From contig NC_091049.1 of assembly GCF_963966145.1 (NCBI RefSeq), positions 15,624,001 to 15,688,000 on the forward strand: a DNA stretch of 64,000 nt, written 5' to 3'. Positions 1-9,923 of the stretch are shown piece after piece. This stretch comes from Tenebrio molitor. Lineage: Eukaryota > Arthropoda > Insecta > Coleoptera > Tenebrionidae. Positions within the stretch are counted from its first letter, which is position 1. Every line of letters begins with the position of its first letter. Below the pieces are notes generated by a model. It was not told where the DNA came from. It saw only the letters and a list, made by a program, of their open reading frames with translations, and ran no database searches. The translations under genes were made by a program, and so were the position numbers.

Positions 1-78
1 ACCTTATCAAGATTTTATTTTTTTTTCTGCAATACATGTAAAAGTTATTAGGTCAAACTTTAAGTACCACATACTTAC

Positions 79-929
79 ATTTTCTTTGGCCACTGTTTTT
101 TTGCCGTCCGGTGCAAATTGGACCACAAAATCTTTAATTGTTCTGCTCCTCTGGGAGCAGACATAGACGTGGCATTAAATTCGTCCGAAACCTTCTGCCA
201 AGCATCTTTACGTTGTTTCAACGAAGACCCATCCGAAGCTTTATTTTCTATTATAGACCGATATCTAGGTAAATGATGGGAAAGATAAATGTTGGAAGTA
301 CGGTATCAGAGAAGATAAAAACTTTAGATTGGAAATGGAATTATGGTTAATTTTATTTGACGTGACCATCTGATTCCATAGAGCAAAAACTAAAACATAA
401 TTAGATTTCAAAACGTACCTGTCTACAGCCTGGCTACGAAAATTGGAGTCACTTTTCCACATTTGAACAAAAGATGGAACCACAAAAAAAATTAAATGGA
501 ATTGCTGCCAACATTGTTTTTTTTTTACGTAACTATGCTTTCAAAAAATAAATGTAGCTAAATGTTGGTGGTAGCCGATTAGGATATGTTGCACGCTAAT
601 GATCCTGCACTCTTACAGCTGCTGTTCCACCAGATCGACCTTCTTTAGCAGGATAATACCATTTTATGATAATTATTCGCTGACAGTGACATTGACAATT
701 GTTAAAAATAGTGACAATTGCCCGAAATATTGAATTCTATGTTGCCATTTAATTAAATTTATTTTTTTGATCCTCAAATTTATTGTAAAAACAGCGACAT
801 CTCTTGGTAATATAAAGAAAAGTGACTCCAATTTTCGTAGCCACTCTGTATAATGCTGATGGCAATTTCCTTTTCTTTTTCAGTAAAGTTTTTTCCCCTT
901 TCCCGTTTGCCACACGTTTTGTTCTCCAT
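79..929 (-). pseudogene. zeste-type Myb/SANT DNA-binding protein, N-terminal exons split by a MITE
   Basis: ATG at 929-927 on the minus strand opens a basic, Lys-rich start, then a helix whose last codons lie on both sides of the MITE at 426-848. Exon 1 ends at 419 before GTACGT; exon 2 runs 264-79, after a pyrimidine-rich tract ending TAG and before GTAAGT. Exon 2 encodes YRSIIENKASDG, then LKQRKDAWQKVSDEF and LKILWSNLHR, the trihelix pattern of the zeste/Myb-DNA-bind_5 family, a DNA-binding module found in host regulators and as the second protein of Harbinger transposons. The rest lies beyond the window start. The exon junction is in phase once the insert is ignored. It may be a host gene or a Harbinger accessory gene; I cannot tell which. 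Confidence 0.65.
426..848. mobile_element. Tc1/mariner-type MITE with TA target duplication
   Basis: The ends are inverted repeats of about 31 bp: CAGCCTGGCTACGAAAATTG on the left, matched on the right after CAGAGTGG. TA dinucleotides at 424-425 and 849-850 are the target duplication. The 423-bp interior has no transposase reading frame. It sits in the first exon of the Myb/SANT gene. Confidence 0.88.
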
Positions 930-1188
930 AATTTCCTTCACACTTGTTCACAATCAAACAAAACTCTCCAAACGTGGAAATGCTTGGTTATGTTGCCAAT
1001 ACAAAACACTGTGAAGATAGGCGTTAAAATTCGTGCGCCGTACCAATTCTTTCAAATGTCGTTTTAATTCGAATTAACTAGTCGCGTCTTTAATTTCGTC
1101 AAAAATGTATATGTAAACAGCCTTTAATTTAACATCGCTGTTAAATTAATGGCGACATTAACTTAATGCTCGATTAGGAAATGTTCTA
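930..1188. other. no gene recognised
   Basis: Probable upstream region of the minus-strand Myb/SANT gene. I see no promoter element or reading frame I would defend. Confidence 0.4.
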
Positions 1189-1547
1189 CAGGGTTATTAT
1201 AAATGTTTGTAGTCGAAGTAGGCGTAAAAACTGAATGTAAAATTTATGGTTGCCGCTCCACATAGAAAACATCAAAATGATGTGAATAAGTGAGTACGGT
1301 GTGTACACATTTAACGGTGTGTTCACACACTGGAATTAAATTGGGTGCAAAACAACTCAATATTTTTAGGATTGGTTGCAAAACAACTTAAAATTTTTGG
1401 ATTCAATCGTTAATTAAAAAACCGCACCGCACTTTTCACCTAAAAAATGACAGACAGCGACAAAAATTGACAGTTCACATCAAAGCGGCAAAAATGTAAT
1501 AACATGGGCATGGCCTGCTTCGACTACAATCATTTATAATAACCCTG
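1189..1547. mobile_element. TA-flanked MITE, 359 bp
   Basis: Inverted ends of about 37 bp begin CAGGGTTATTATAAATG and end with the reverse complement, with TA at 1187-1188 and 1548-1549. The arms carry GTCGAAGTAGGCGT, also present in the neighbouring element at 1870. Inside, a short sequence with GTTGCAAAACAACT is repeated twice (about 1345-1400). No coding capacity; Tc1/mariner-like by its TA duplication. Confidence 0.85.
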
Positions 1548-1779
1548 TATAAACCCGCCCTAAAGCTTTAAGGGTTGCTTAGGTAACAACAAATTTACCT
1601 ACATTCTGAACAATGATAAATAGACATTTATTCACAATTTATGATAGCAAGGAAACAACAACAATTGACCATTTCTATATCAACGATTAATGACACAGAA
1701 TACTTCGGAAAAGGTATTTCAATTTACTTTTTTTGTTATAATTTTCAGATTGTAATGCAGGTATAATAAAAAATAGCGT

Positions 1780-1864
1780 ATGATACACGTTTACTTTACG
1801 CTACGCGTCGTGCTCTTAAACTCGTCGCGCTTGCTTTAAAGACTTCCTTATAAACTTGTATCAT
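1780..1864. repeat. imperfect hairpin with CG-rich centre
   Basis: ATGATACACGTTTA at the left pairs with TAAACTTGTATCAT at the right with one mismatch; the centre holds GCGTCGTGCTC and CTCGTCGCGC. One of a class of hairpins scattered through the window (also 11125, 36613, 39049, 44112, 44230, 44995, 57568). Confidence 0.5.
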
Positions 1865-1869
1865 AATAA

Positions 1870-2052
1870 CGGGTGTTTTTTTTTTTTTTTTTAATTGGGC
1901 TTCGAAGTAGGCGTCGAACTGTCGATTGTGAACGCACTATACAGGTTACGGATCACGGATCAGCTGTTTGAATGTTACGCTTTTACACGAGTGGTGCGCT
2001 CTCAATCGACTCTCCAACGCCTACTTCGACGCCAAATTTAAAAAAAACACCT
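1870..2052. mobile_element. short inverted-repeat element (MITE)
   Basis: Ends CGGGTGTTTTTT and AAAAAACACCTG are inverted; the arms continue through GTCGAAGTAGGCG and an AATCGAC block about 60 bp long. TA follows the right end, but AA precedes the left, so the target duplication is not proven. No coding capacity. Confidence 0.65.
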
Positions 2053-2604
2053 GTATACTATTGTGTGTTCGCTTCAATAATAATGCATAATTAAGATTAT
2101 TGTTAAATTTTTGATTATTTAAATTAAACAAAAAGTGTATTAATTGCTGCACTTAACACAGTTGGCCACAAAACTTTACCACTTAACTCATTTTCATCTC
2201 TTAAAGCAATTAATTTTAGGGAGATTAATCGCTATGTTATACTAACTAAAATTTGAGAAAACATTTTCTGAGAAACATGTTTTATTTAGATATTTCAACA
2301 GAAGCTATTAAAAAAAGATTTTTATTCAGAATCTTCATTCTCAACGTCATCTGGGTTAATTCGGCTCACGGTTGGTAATGCCTGAATGTAATGCGTATAC
2401 TCTTTAACAGTGCTAAAAGGTCTTTCTTCTTCAATTCTCTTACAGGCAACTTAAAGTTATACAACTGCTTTAAATTAATAGAAGACCCATCTACTTGTGT
2501 TTTTTTAATGTGGTGCTCTTGTTTTCTTATTATTTTGTGCTATGTCTGTTTCAAAGAAAGACGGCGCAAACAGGTCATATTGAATCATGAAAGGTTTTGC
2601 CTTT
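2053..2604. other. no gene recognised
   Basis: AT-rich sequence with short chance frames only. An ATT microsatellite begins near 2608 and belongs to the LINE that follows. Confidence 0.4.
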
Positions 2605-3545
2605 TATTATTATTATTATTATTATTATTAGTAATGACTGACTCAACAGGCAGAGCCCATTAATAGAGTCAGATGAAATGTAAAATAAAAAGAATAGGTA
2701 ACAAACACGACACAATGAGAAGAAATGACAAATGTAAAATAGAAAAAGAGAAAAAAAAATCGAAAAAACCAATTGAAGCGGAGACAGACGGAACTAACTA
2801 ACATTCAGAGACCTCAACCGCGCCGTAGGCCTTCCTGATGTCAGACGCTCGACACACAAAAATGTCAGCTTCATGCTCTATCTGCGAGAAGTTCGAAACG
2901 GCATGGAACAAAGGCGACCTTCTCAGCAGATTGGTTCTCGGTGTTGGAACCACGAACGTACTGACATTCCTCAGATTAGGCCTCGGAACACGCAGCGACA
3001 ACTTAGCCAGCAAGTCAGGACAGACCACACGGCCACGTACAAGGTGGTTCAAAAAAAGGCCGAATTTATCGTTCTTCTGAGCGAGAGACTTTGAATGTCA
3101 AAGCTCTGCAGCAGCTCATCGTGGGGGCACCCCCGACACGGATAAACCCCGTTGAAGACGTATGACAAATACTTGAGGAAACGTCTCTGAATTCCCTCCA
3201 AGCTGCCGACAGTAACACCGTATATGGGATACCACACAAGCGACGCATACTCGAGTCTGGACCTGACCGGTGCAAGATACAGGGCCTTCAAAGCATCAAC
3301 CTATTGTATTTTTTTGGCATTTCGTATCACTAAACCCAACGATCTATACGCTGCCGAAAGTACGTTGTGAATGTGTTCTTTAAAAGTCAGGTGAGCTTCG
3401 AAAGTCAACCCCAGATTCCGAACATGATCAGGTCTCTGAAGTACACCCTGATCCAGGGAGTAATCAAATGTAAGTGGTTTCAACTTCCTCGTGTATGACA
3501 TCAGTGACATCACACAACACTTCTTAAAATTTAGGGGTAAGTGAC
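2605..3545 (-). mobile_element. 5'-truncated LINE, 3' end of reverse transcriptase ORF with TAA-repeat tail
   Basis: Read on the minus strand, frames at 3513-3301, 3291-3049 and 3052-2798 carry the region downstream of the reverse transcriptase core of I/Jockey-group LINEs: an RNLGLTF block with HI..VLSAAY, then SRLEYASLVWYP, GIQRRFLKYLSY, and the C-terminal VPRPNLRNVSTF with NLLRRSPLFHAV. Two frameshifts break it. The element ends in (TAA)n at about 2609-2630, like the plus-strand relative at 22025-22604, and is truncated at its 5' end near 3545, as is usual when LINE reverse transcription stops early. Dead copy. Confidence 0.8.
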
Positions 3546-3547
3546 GG

Positions 3548-4120
3548 TTACACCAGTTGCATTTTTTGCAATCGAATCCAATTAAAGTTGAACCAATTTA
3601 CTTTTTCGTTGCTTGTATTAACTGCTACGTTAAATACTGCGTCTGCAGTAAGCCCCTTCAGGTAATAAAAGTCCCTGTAAGACATAACTGTAACCCGATA
3701 AAGTTCTGGTTTAACCCTTGCGCTAGAAATTACAACTGCCCATTCTCCTGTCGTATACACTTTTTGATGCTTTCGCTTCTTCTCAATAGTTGCGTGCATA
3801 GAATCACATTCTAAATAAGAATGACCCGATTCCATGAACTTTAAATCAATGGTCTGCAGGTTAGGTTTTATATTCACTGCATAGAGCATGGCCGTGGTCA
3901 CAAACTGGTTACGATTCTGCCCGCCACACGTGTCACTGAATGATGCTATGTGTGTAACCGTTTCAGGTACATTAATGTACTGTAGAATACAACTGCCAAT
4001 TTCATTGCTCCCCTTTTTTCCATTGCATTCGTCCCATACATAGCAAAAACCGTCATTCTTGCTAGCATCAGTGGCGTAGCGTGGGCTTTCGCCGCCCCCT
4101 CTCTTTTCATCATTAGTCAA
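3548..4120 (-). CDS. putative transposase-like protein fragment (DUF7869-like)
   Basis: A 190-codon open frame without disruption. It contains YVWDE..GKKGSNEIGSC, then FSDTCGGQNRNQF, then FMESGHSYLECDSMH and EWAVVI. I recall this SDTCGGQNRN and H..ECD..H pattern from repetitive insect proteins grouped under DUF7869; the acidic residues fit an RNase-H-like nuclease, but that is inference. It abuts a LINE 5' truncation at 3545 on one side and a hAT remnant on the other, and the N-terminal part is missing. It may be a piece of an uncharacterised DNA transposon. There is no supported start codon. Confidence 0.5.
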   Translation of the reverse strand: MTNDEKRGGGESPRYATDASKNDGFCYVWDECNGKKGSNEIGSCILQYINVPETVTHIASFSDTCGGQNRNQFVTTAMLYAVNIKPNLQTIDLKFMESGHSYLECDSMHATIEKKRKHQKVYTTGEWAVVISSARVKPELYRVTVMSYRDFYYLKGLTADAVFNVAVNTSNEKVNWFNFNWIRLQKMQLV

Positions 4121-4151
4121 GAAAATTAGTAAAACGTCAAATAAAGCATCT

Positions 4152-4920
4152 TTACATTTTTTTATTAATTAAAAATGTACTCGTCGTGTTTTTTCCAAAG
4201 CAAATTTTTTTTATACAATTGTCAATGTCAATATGTATGTCATGTTCGATTACCAATATAGCTAAATTAGATAGTCTCAACGTGGACATTGTCGATCTTA
4301 GATAATTTTTAATTAACTTTAGTTTAGAGAAGCTTCTCTCCCAACTGGCATTCCTAATGGCAGCTGTTAAGAATATTCTCAACATTATGACAAATTTGGT
4401 AAGTCGTCTTCAAGTACGACTCAATAGTATATTTTAATAAACCTAGAGAGCCGGACTTAATGATCTCTTTTTACAGTCTGGGTCTGTTGCAGCTACGAAA
4501 GCCCGTAGACGTACGCGCCCAAGTTTGAATCCTTCTCTATCAATGTCTTGAGCAGCTTGATCTAGTTTAAGTTCATCGACCCCCAATATTACTGCAGGCC
4601 TTAAAAAGGGATATTTTTGCGTCAGATTCTGCAGCTGTTGGAATCTTTGTTGAATTTCAGCAACTGCTGAAATGTCTGTCTATTGTAGAAAACATTGTTC
4701 GTTCAAAAGAAATTCCAAGCTCTTCACATAAACTTTTAGCGTATCTTAAAGCCTCGTCTACGGATTCCTCTCGTTTATCTTCCAATACGGTCTGTAAAGC
4801 GCTTATTTTCTGAACACACTGATGTATGTTTAGTCCCTCTGTTTGCAAATAATTTTGAGCATCATTGACTTCACGCAGTACCGGATGCCAGAGGCCTAAG
4901 TAACAAAAACGAAAATGATT
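4152..4920 (-). pseudogene. hAT transposase remnant (ZMYM1-like), C-terminal half
   Basis: 4385-4152 encodes WERSFSKLKLIKNYLRSTMS followed by LRLSNLAILVIE, the hAT dimerisation domain that ends these transposases. 4848-4657 encodes LNIHQCVQKISALQTVLEDK and CEELGISFERTMFS, the segment preceding the catalytic glutamate region in ZMYM1-type hAT proteins; homology continues upstream to about 4920. The stretch 4386-4656 keeps scattered similarity with stops. No terminal repeats found, so this is an old fragment. Confidence 0.7.
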
Positions 4921-4975
4921 GCATCGCGACTAATAAACTTCCTGCGTCCGTCCGTGTGTTCAAGCTTTCGTCGGT

Positions 4976-5140
4976 TTACGTCAGTTTTTCTAGTACAGAT
5001 AAAGTTTCTTTGTACTGATCTCTAATGAAATTTACAGCATCGCCTCTACCGCTCCAAAGTGTGTCCTGAACCCTCTTTGTTAACGCCCGTACATGTTCCG
5101 GCAGCGATCGGAGCACGGCTCCACGCCCACGCGACATTTT
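4976..5140 (-). other. short unassigned reading frame
   Basis: An open frame starts MSRGRGAVLRSLPEH and runs about 55 codons, ending VLEKLT. It begins just after a LINE tail and stops before the hAT remnant. The composition (Arg-rich, then helical) could be the start of a retroelement gag, but I do not recognise it and it may be chance. Confidence 0.2.
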
Positions 5141-5149
5141 TTTCTGAAT

Positions 5150-5237
5150 ATTAATAATAATAATAATAATAATAATCATTTATTTGCCCAACAGAATCAA
5201 ATTCCAATTACAGGACAAGAAATAAAAAGAAATTCAA
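5150..5237 (-). mobile_element. extreme 5'-truncated LINE 3' tail
   Basis: On the minus strand: GGGCAAATAAATG followed by (ATT)n, a common 3' terminus of insect LINEs. Only about 60 bp of 3' UTR precede the repeat. It interrupts the BEL protease frame, which stops at about 5240. Confidence 0.45.
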
Positions 5238-5239
5238 AC

Positions 5240-6675
5240 CTATTCGCCCGAGGCTGATTTAAACACGAGGTCTGTAATTCGCGTGATGTTACTATGACTT
5301 CGCCCTATACCAGAAATCGGTAAATTTTGATGTAGGTATTTCTTTAAATTTAACAATTTGCGAAGATGTTCGGTTATGAAATGTTCCTGTGACGCAACAT
5401 CTACAAGCGCTCTGACCTCATGAAAATCACCGTTTGTATCCCTAACCTTTACAATTGCCGTTGATAACAATACTTCCCTTGCTTTGTTTGAATGGCAGTG
5501 ATTACTGACGTTAGAAGCTTGATTTGTTTCACGTTTCGTAAAATGAAGTAGAGTGTGATGTTTCTTGTTACATGTTTTGCAGGTTCCCGAGTTACAATTT
5601 TTGGCGTCGTGTCCCGGTTGTAGACAATTTATACAAAGTTTGAGCCGTTTCGCTTCCTCAAATCTGTCGTTTTCGTTTAATTGACGAAATATGGGACATT
5701 GATACAAAAAATGTTTTTCTTTGCATTTGACGCAGTTGTCTTGAGCTGTGCGTTTCGAAAATTCGACAGGTTTGGATTTAGTACTTCGTTGATGAGTTGT
5801 TTTGTTCGCGATATTACCGAAATCAATCGCTTCTAAAGCTTGACAGCGTTGTTTCAAAAAGGATTTCATATCGTCCATTGTCGGTAATTCACTATTCAAT
5901 TTTGATTCCCACTCCCGTTTAGATTGTAATTAAATAAATAATTAGAGCGTCCCATTTCCATTTGTCGACTTCTAATCTCTGAGATTTAAAGATTCGAGGT
6001 TGTTTGGTCGAGTCATGACCTAAGTGAATTTACTGATTTCGTCACTTGCGGCAAGTTAAATAGAGCATTAATATGGCGTTAATTAAGCATATGGCATTAA
6101 TAAGGCGTTTATTTTGATACCGCTCTTTTAACAATTGCCACGCGATATTGTAACTATCTGCCGAAACTGAAAGTGACTCAATGATTCGTCTCGGTTCGTC
6201 TCCGAGGCACGAACGTAAGTACCTAATGCAATTTTTGAATGTTTTCCAGTTTAGCGTTTTCATGGATCAGTGACAGAAAACTGTCGTAGAGAACTGTCCA
6301 TTCCGTATATTCACCGTTAAAATGTGGTAGATTTATCGTTGGCAATTTGACTTCCGTTGATGTTGTAGAAGGTATAATCGAATTTTTCTTTATGAGATGT
6401 TCCGCTTGCGCTAACAAATTATAAATTCGCGTTTCGTCATCAGTGCGTTCGGTGTCTGACTCGTTTGCCTCTACGTCCGCGTTGAGGATATCAATATCCT
6501 GTATTTCATTGTATGTGTGCAAAATTGGTTTAAAATTCTCGTACCGTAACCGCAATGTTCTAATGTTGTCGGTGCCTTGAAAGTTTTTGACGCTATTTTC
6601 AAAACGTGTTATGGAACTTCGAATTTGTTTCCGTTTAGCCATAGCCATAGCGAAAGAAATGTACAAATTACTCAC
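5240..6675 (-). pseudogene. BEL/Pao retrotransposon gag and protease, broken
   Basis: 6675-6223 encodes the gag start (KRKQIRSSITRFENSVKNF) and LPTINLPHFNGEYTEW of the DUF1759 gag domain. 6263-6042 continues it in another frame (LRSCLGDEPRRIIESL, YNIAWQLLKERY), and 5899-5240 carries the cysteine-rich knuckles (CVKCKEKHFLYQC, CINCLQPGHDAKNC, CKTCNKKHHTLLH) and the retropepsin start. The protease box reads ALVDVASQEHF, where ALLDSGSQ is usual, so the catalytic DSG triplet is lost. Frameshifts lie near 6230 and 5900-6040, the latter with an AT-rich duplication around GGCATTAATAAGGCG. RT, RNase H and integrase are absent; a LINE tail abuts the break. Confidence 0.8.
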
Positions 6676-7400
6676 GAATGATGTGGTTAATAAACAAGAT
6701 GCGAAGGAATAAAAGGATTAAGTGATGATCACTAACCTTACGATGCGAAGAAATAACGATGTTCTGGACTGCTGGAACTTCCGGAATCCGATGTTGTCGA
6801 ATGGAGATTTTTCTGACGTCGTTGCGAGTGTCGTCTTATAACGCACAAAAAAATACTGCGTGGGTGTGGAGCCGTGCTCCGATTGATTCGTTCCGACTTT
6901 CTACCACCCATTATGAATTCTCAGATCTTCTAGGGATGCTCAAACGAAATAGATAAGTGTGGTAGGAGGATAGATGAAGAGATAGTCGAACGCGATCCAA
7001 TAGACTTGTCGACGATAAAGATGATGATGGGATGAGACGAAGACGACACCAGTGAAGATGAAGATGATCAGATGATAGATAGATGATCTTCTAGGGTGTT
7101 TTTGTCCTTGCCGAACGCAGATGAACCTTGAATATGATGAACATGCAGACGAAGGATGTCCGATCAAGAGGATGAAACGACAGAGACGTTGCGAGTTGCG
7201 GATTGCGGGAACAGAGAACGCACAAAACAAGATGGCGTATCGTACGATGTGGGCAGAGGTGGGTAAATAAAATATTGAACTCGGTAACTCGGAATTAACA
7301 AGTGCACACCACAGAACGCCAGCATACACTAACACTACAGAGATTAGAATGATTAGATACTGATTACTGAGTAGCCTAGTTTGTGACTAACTAGTAGGTA
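6676..7400. other. non-coding stretch upstream of BEL gag
   Basis: This is where the 5' leader and LTR of the minus-strand BEL copy would lie, but I find no second LTR copy, primer site or clear TG..CA boundary. The long minus-strand frame at 7335-6940 has no recognisable motif and I treat it as chance. Confidence 0.35.
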
Positions 7401-7805
7401 CTATCCATCTACTAAACTCCCGCAGTGTCAAAGTGTTTGCAAGTTGCCGCACTGCCGTTCTGAGACTAGTAATTTTTACTTTAACGTTGGCGCAAAAATT
7501 TTAAATTTGAAAGTTGAAGTTAAGTTTAATAAATTCGCTTCTTTTCGTTCAAAGTATTACTTACACGAAATGGCTGAACAAGAAGAAGATATGAAACGTA
7601 AAAGAATACTGTTAACGGTCAGAGACAAGCACGGTATTGTTAATTATTGTTTGCAAAGAAGACAATTAACTCCATTAACATAACCAAACTTTTCTTGTTG
7701 AGGTTTTTATAACTAAATTTTTTGTACAAGCAATGTCACCATAGGTACACTAAAAAAAAGTCAAAAATTTGACACTGACAGTGCGGGAGTTTAATAAACG
7801 GATAG
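7401..7805. mobile_element. TA-flanked inverted-repeat element with small ORF
   Basis: Ends CTATCCATCTACTAAACTCC and GGAGTTTAATAAACGGATAG form terminal repeats of about 30 bp, with TA at 7399-7400 and 7806-7807. Inside, an open plus-strand frame ends at 7683; from an internal ATG it reads MAEQEEDMKRKRILLT and DKHGIVNYCLQRRQ. I do not recognise it; it may be the remaining start of a transposase or captured sequence. Confidence 0.72.
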
Positions 7806-7894
7806 TAACTACTACACGGACCACGAACCAACGCTAGAAAGTCAGAATTCAGTGCTTAGTCTTACCCAAAATAACATATGATTTGGCGTTAGAA

Positions 7895-8145
7895 TCGTTC
7901 GACCCATGTAACTTAAACATTCCTGAAAAATTAACATTGGCCGATCCTACATTCTATCTTTCTTCACGTATCGATATCTGGGGCAGCCGTGTTTTACGAC
8001 TTATTGAGAGACGGTCGCATCAAATTAACAAATGATAAAACTGATCTACAAAATAGTTGCCTGGGATGGCTACTAAATACAGTAGCGGTCGCGGAAATGA
8101 ATAAATATCTACTTTGTCATGTTGTTTCAGAAAATAATACCTAGT
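7895..8145 (+). pseudogene. BEL/Pao pol fragment (after protease)
   Basis: Two plus-strand frames joined by a small deletion near 7980: LNIPEKLTLADPTFYLSSR, then AAVFYDLLRDGRIKL with LQNSCLGWLLN. In BEL/Pao polyproteins this LADP..F...R.D.LIGA..F..LL..G.I....LQ.T..GWI block lies between protease and RT. About 80 codons remain. It is on the opposite strand to the BEL copies at 5.2-6.7 and 14-21 kb. Confidence 0.6.
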
Positions 8146-8930
8146 CTAGAACGCGAAGTAAGTAAACTTTGGTAAATCGAAAGGTTGAGAACGATCCCGT
8201 AAGATGTTAAAAAACAAAGCATACGAAGAATTGGGAACCATTTTTAAAACTCTACAACTTTTGTATTTAAGGGTTTGTTCTAAAATAATTAGGGGAGCCA
8301 ATATCCGAGGATTTTCACTTTTACACGTAAAGTGCCTATGTAGCAAAAACCATTCTACACCCGGAATAAGTACTATTTTTTTGACATTTCTAAAAAAAAA
8401 AATAATGTAAACCAGTCATTAGTGTCATTAATAAATGACAATTATTAAAAATCACTTTGAAGTTTTTCTTGTGACATCAAAAATTCAGGGAAATTGCATT
8501 AGCGAGTCAAAAGTTGGGTTATATTCAATAAAGGCCAGTTCACACAAATTTGTCAGTTAAATGTCAGTCGTGGCCAAGCTTCCGTGTCGGGAATAGTACA
8601 TACATAAAACAAAAGAGTCGCCAGAAAGTCGCACGAACAATTGTTGCATTTCTAAGAAAATCATTGCTCTTGCACGAGTTAGTGAAACTGCTGACGCACG
8701 GATAACTGAGAGACCGGATAAGCGACGTTTTACTGTATTAATGAACTTTGAAATTGTTTTTGCTGCTTATCGTCTCCAAGACTCTACTATTGTTTGCAAC
8801 AAATTGAGACATTCTGTTTCAGAAAAATTCTCATTGCAATGAAACCTAACAAAAATATTATAGTTGTAAATTGTGCCAGGTTTTTTTAAATTAAATTACA
8901 AACCTGCATTTAGAACACTCGCGGTTTCTT
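8146..8930. other. no gene recognised
   Basis: AT-rich, no terminal repeats or protein similarity visible. Short frames near 8146-8410 overlap on both strands and look like chance. Confidence 0.4.
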
Positions 8931-8934
8931 TTCA

Positions 8935-9895
8935 GCTATTTCCTTTCCACCTCTATTAGTATACACTTGACCACTCAGTCTTTGTTGCTTTATAATATTT
9001 CTTTTCCACATGGTTCGATTTGCTTTTCTACACTGGTTTTCTGGTTTTCTTCTGGTTTTGGAGTAAACATTCCAGCTCCAGAAACCCCTTCGCTAGATCC
9101 TCTTGCGTATGTTGGTGTTTGTCCCTTGTTTTGGATTACCAACCCGTGAAAGGCCACCCATTCCGAGAGTCCCGTGCCTGCGAGTCTTCAACCAGAGAAT
9201 TCCATTCGTGGGATTTCACGTTGAAGTCCCCATTTAGCAGGACATTTTCGTGGTCACTGCTTCTGATCTCCTGCTCTGTTTCCTCAAGTAAATTTTCGAA
9301 GTCCTCTGGCAGCGAGTTCGGGGACGCATAACAGCTGATCAGCTTGACGTCTCCTACCTCGATGGCTGCAAAGTGTCTTTTAGGCTTGTACCCCGTCACT
9401 TTTAGTGCCTTGTTGACCACTTTCACCGCAACTTCTTCCTCCACGTCCATAAACCACCTCTCCTTGCTTGCTATAAGCTTGTTAGGTTCCGAGATTGTGA
9501 TCACGTCGATTACTCCCTCCTGGATGGTCTTGTGTAGCAGTTGGTGGGTCGCTCTGCTGCGGTTCAGGTTGGTCTGCAAGACCTTTATCCTCCTTTCCTG
9601 TGTCAGTCCGCTCCCTTCTCCATTTCTAAGGCGAAGGCCCGAAAGCGTTGTCTTTGGCAGGTTGGTGTTGGAGACTCGAATGCCCTAATTGTCAATCATG
9701 CCTGGCGACTGGGTTGTGTGACGGAACCGGAGAGGAAGCGCGCTCTCTTGCCTTCTTTCCTCGATCCAGCCTTGTAGTTTTGCACCTCGTTCTTCTGACC
9801 AGGTGGCCCGGCTCTCCGCACGAGTAGCACTTCGGCGCCTTTTTCGGACAGTCCATAGCGAAGTGGTTCGGACCCCCGCATCTATAGGCCATTTT
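8935..9895 (-). pseudogene. R1-like LINE: ORF1 knuckles and ORF2 endonuclease start, rearranged
   Basis: 9892-9692 encodes two retroviral-type knuckles (CGGPNHFAMDC, CYSCGEPGHLVRRTRC) as found at the end of R1/LOA-type ORF1. 9579-9136 encodes the apurinic endonuclease start of ORF2: LQTNLNRSRATHQLL, DVITISEPNK, a YASPN motif and LLNGDFNVKSHEWNS, where the GDFN..H..W motif carries catalytic residues. It stops at 9136. 9135-8935 has a frame with GVSGAGMFTPKPEEN, possibly ORF1 material out of order. RT is missing. The endonuclease nicks target DNA for insertion in active relatives; this copy is dead. Confidence 0.68.
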
Positions 9896-9923
9896 CCTCA
9901 GTAGAACACATTAAAACTGCTCC

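Noticed and set aside
822..1067. 81-codon plus-strand frame
   Set aside because: Antisense to the Myb/SANT exon and running out of the MITE; no homology.
6940..7335. 131-codon minus-strand frame
   Set aside because: No domain, odd composition and simple GATGATGATG-type sequence; likely chance.
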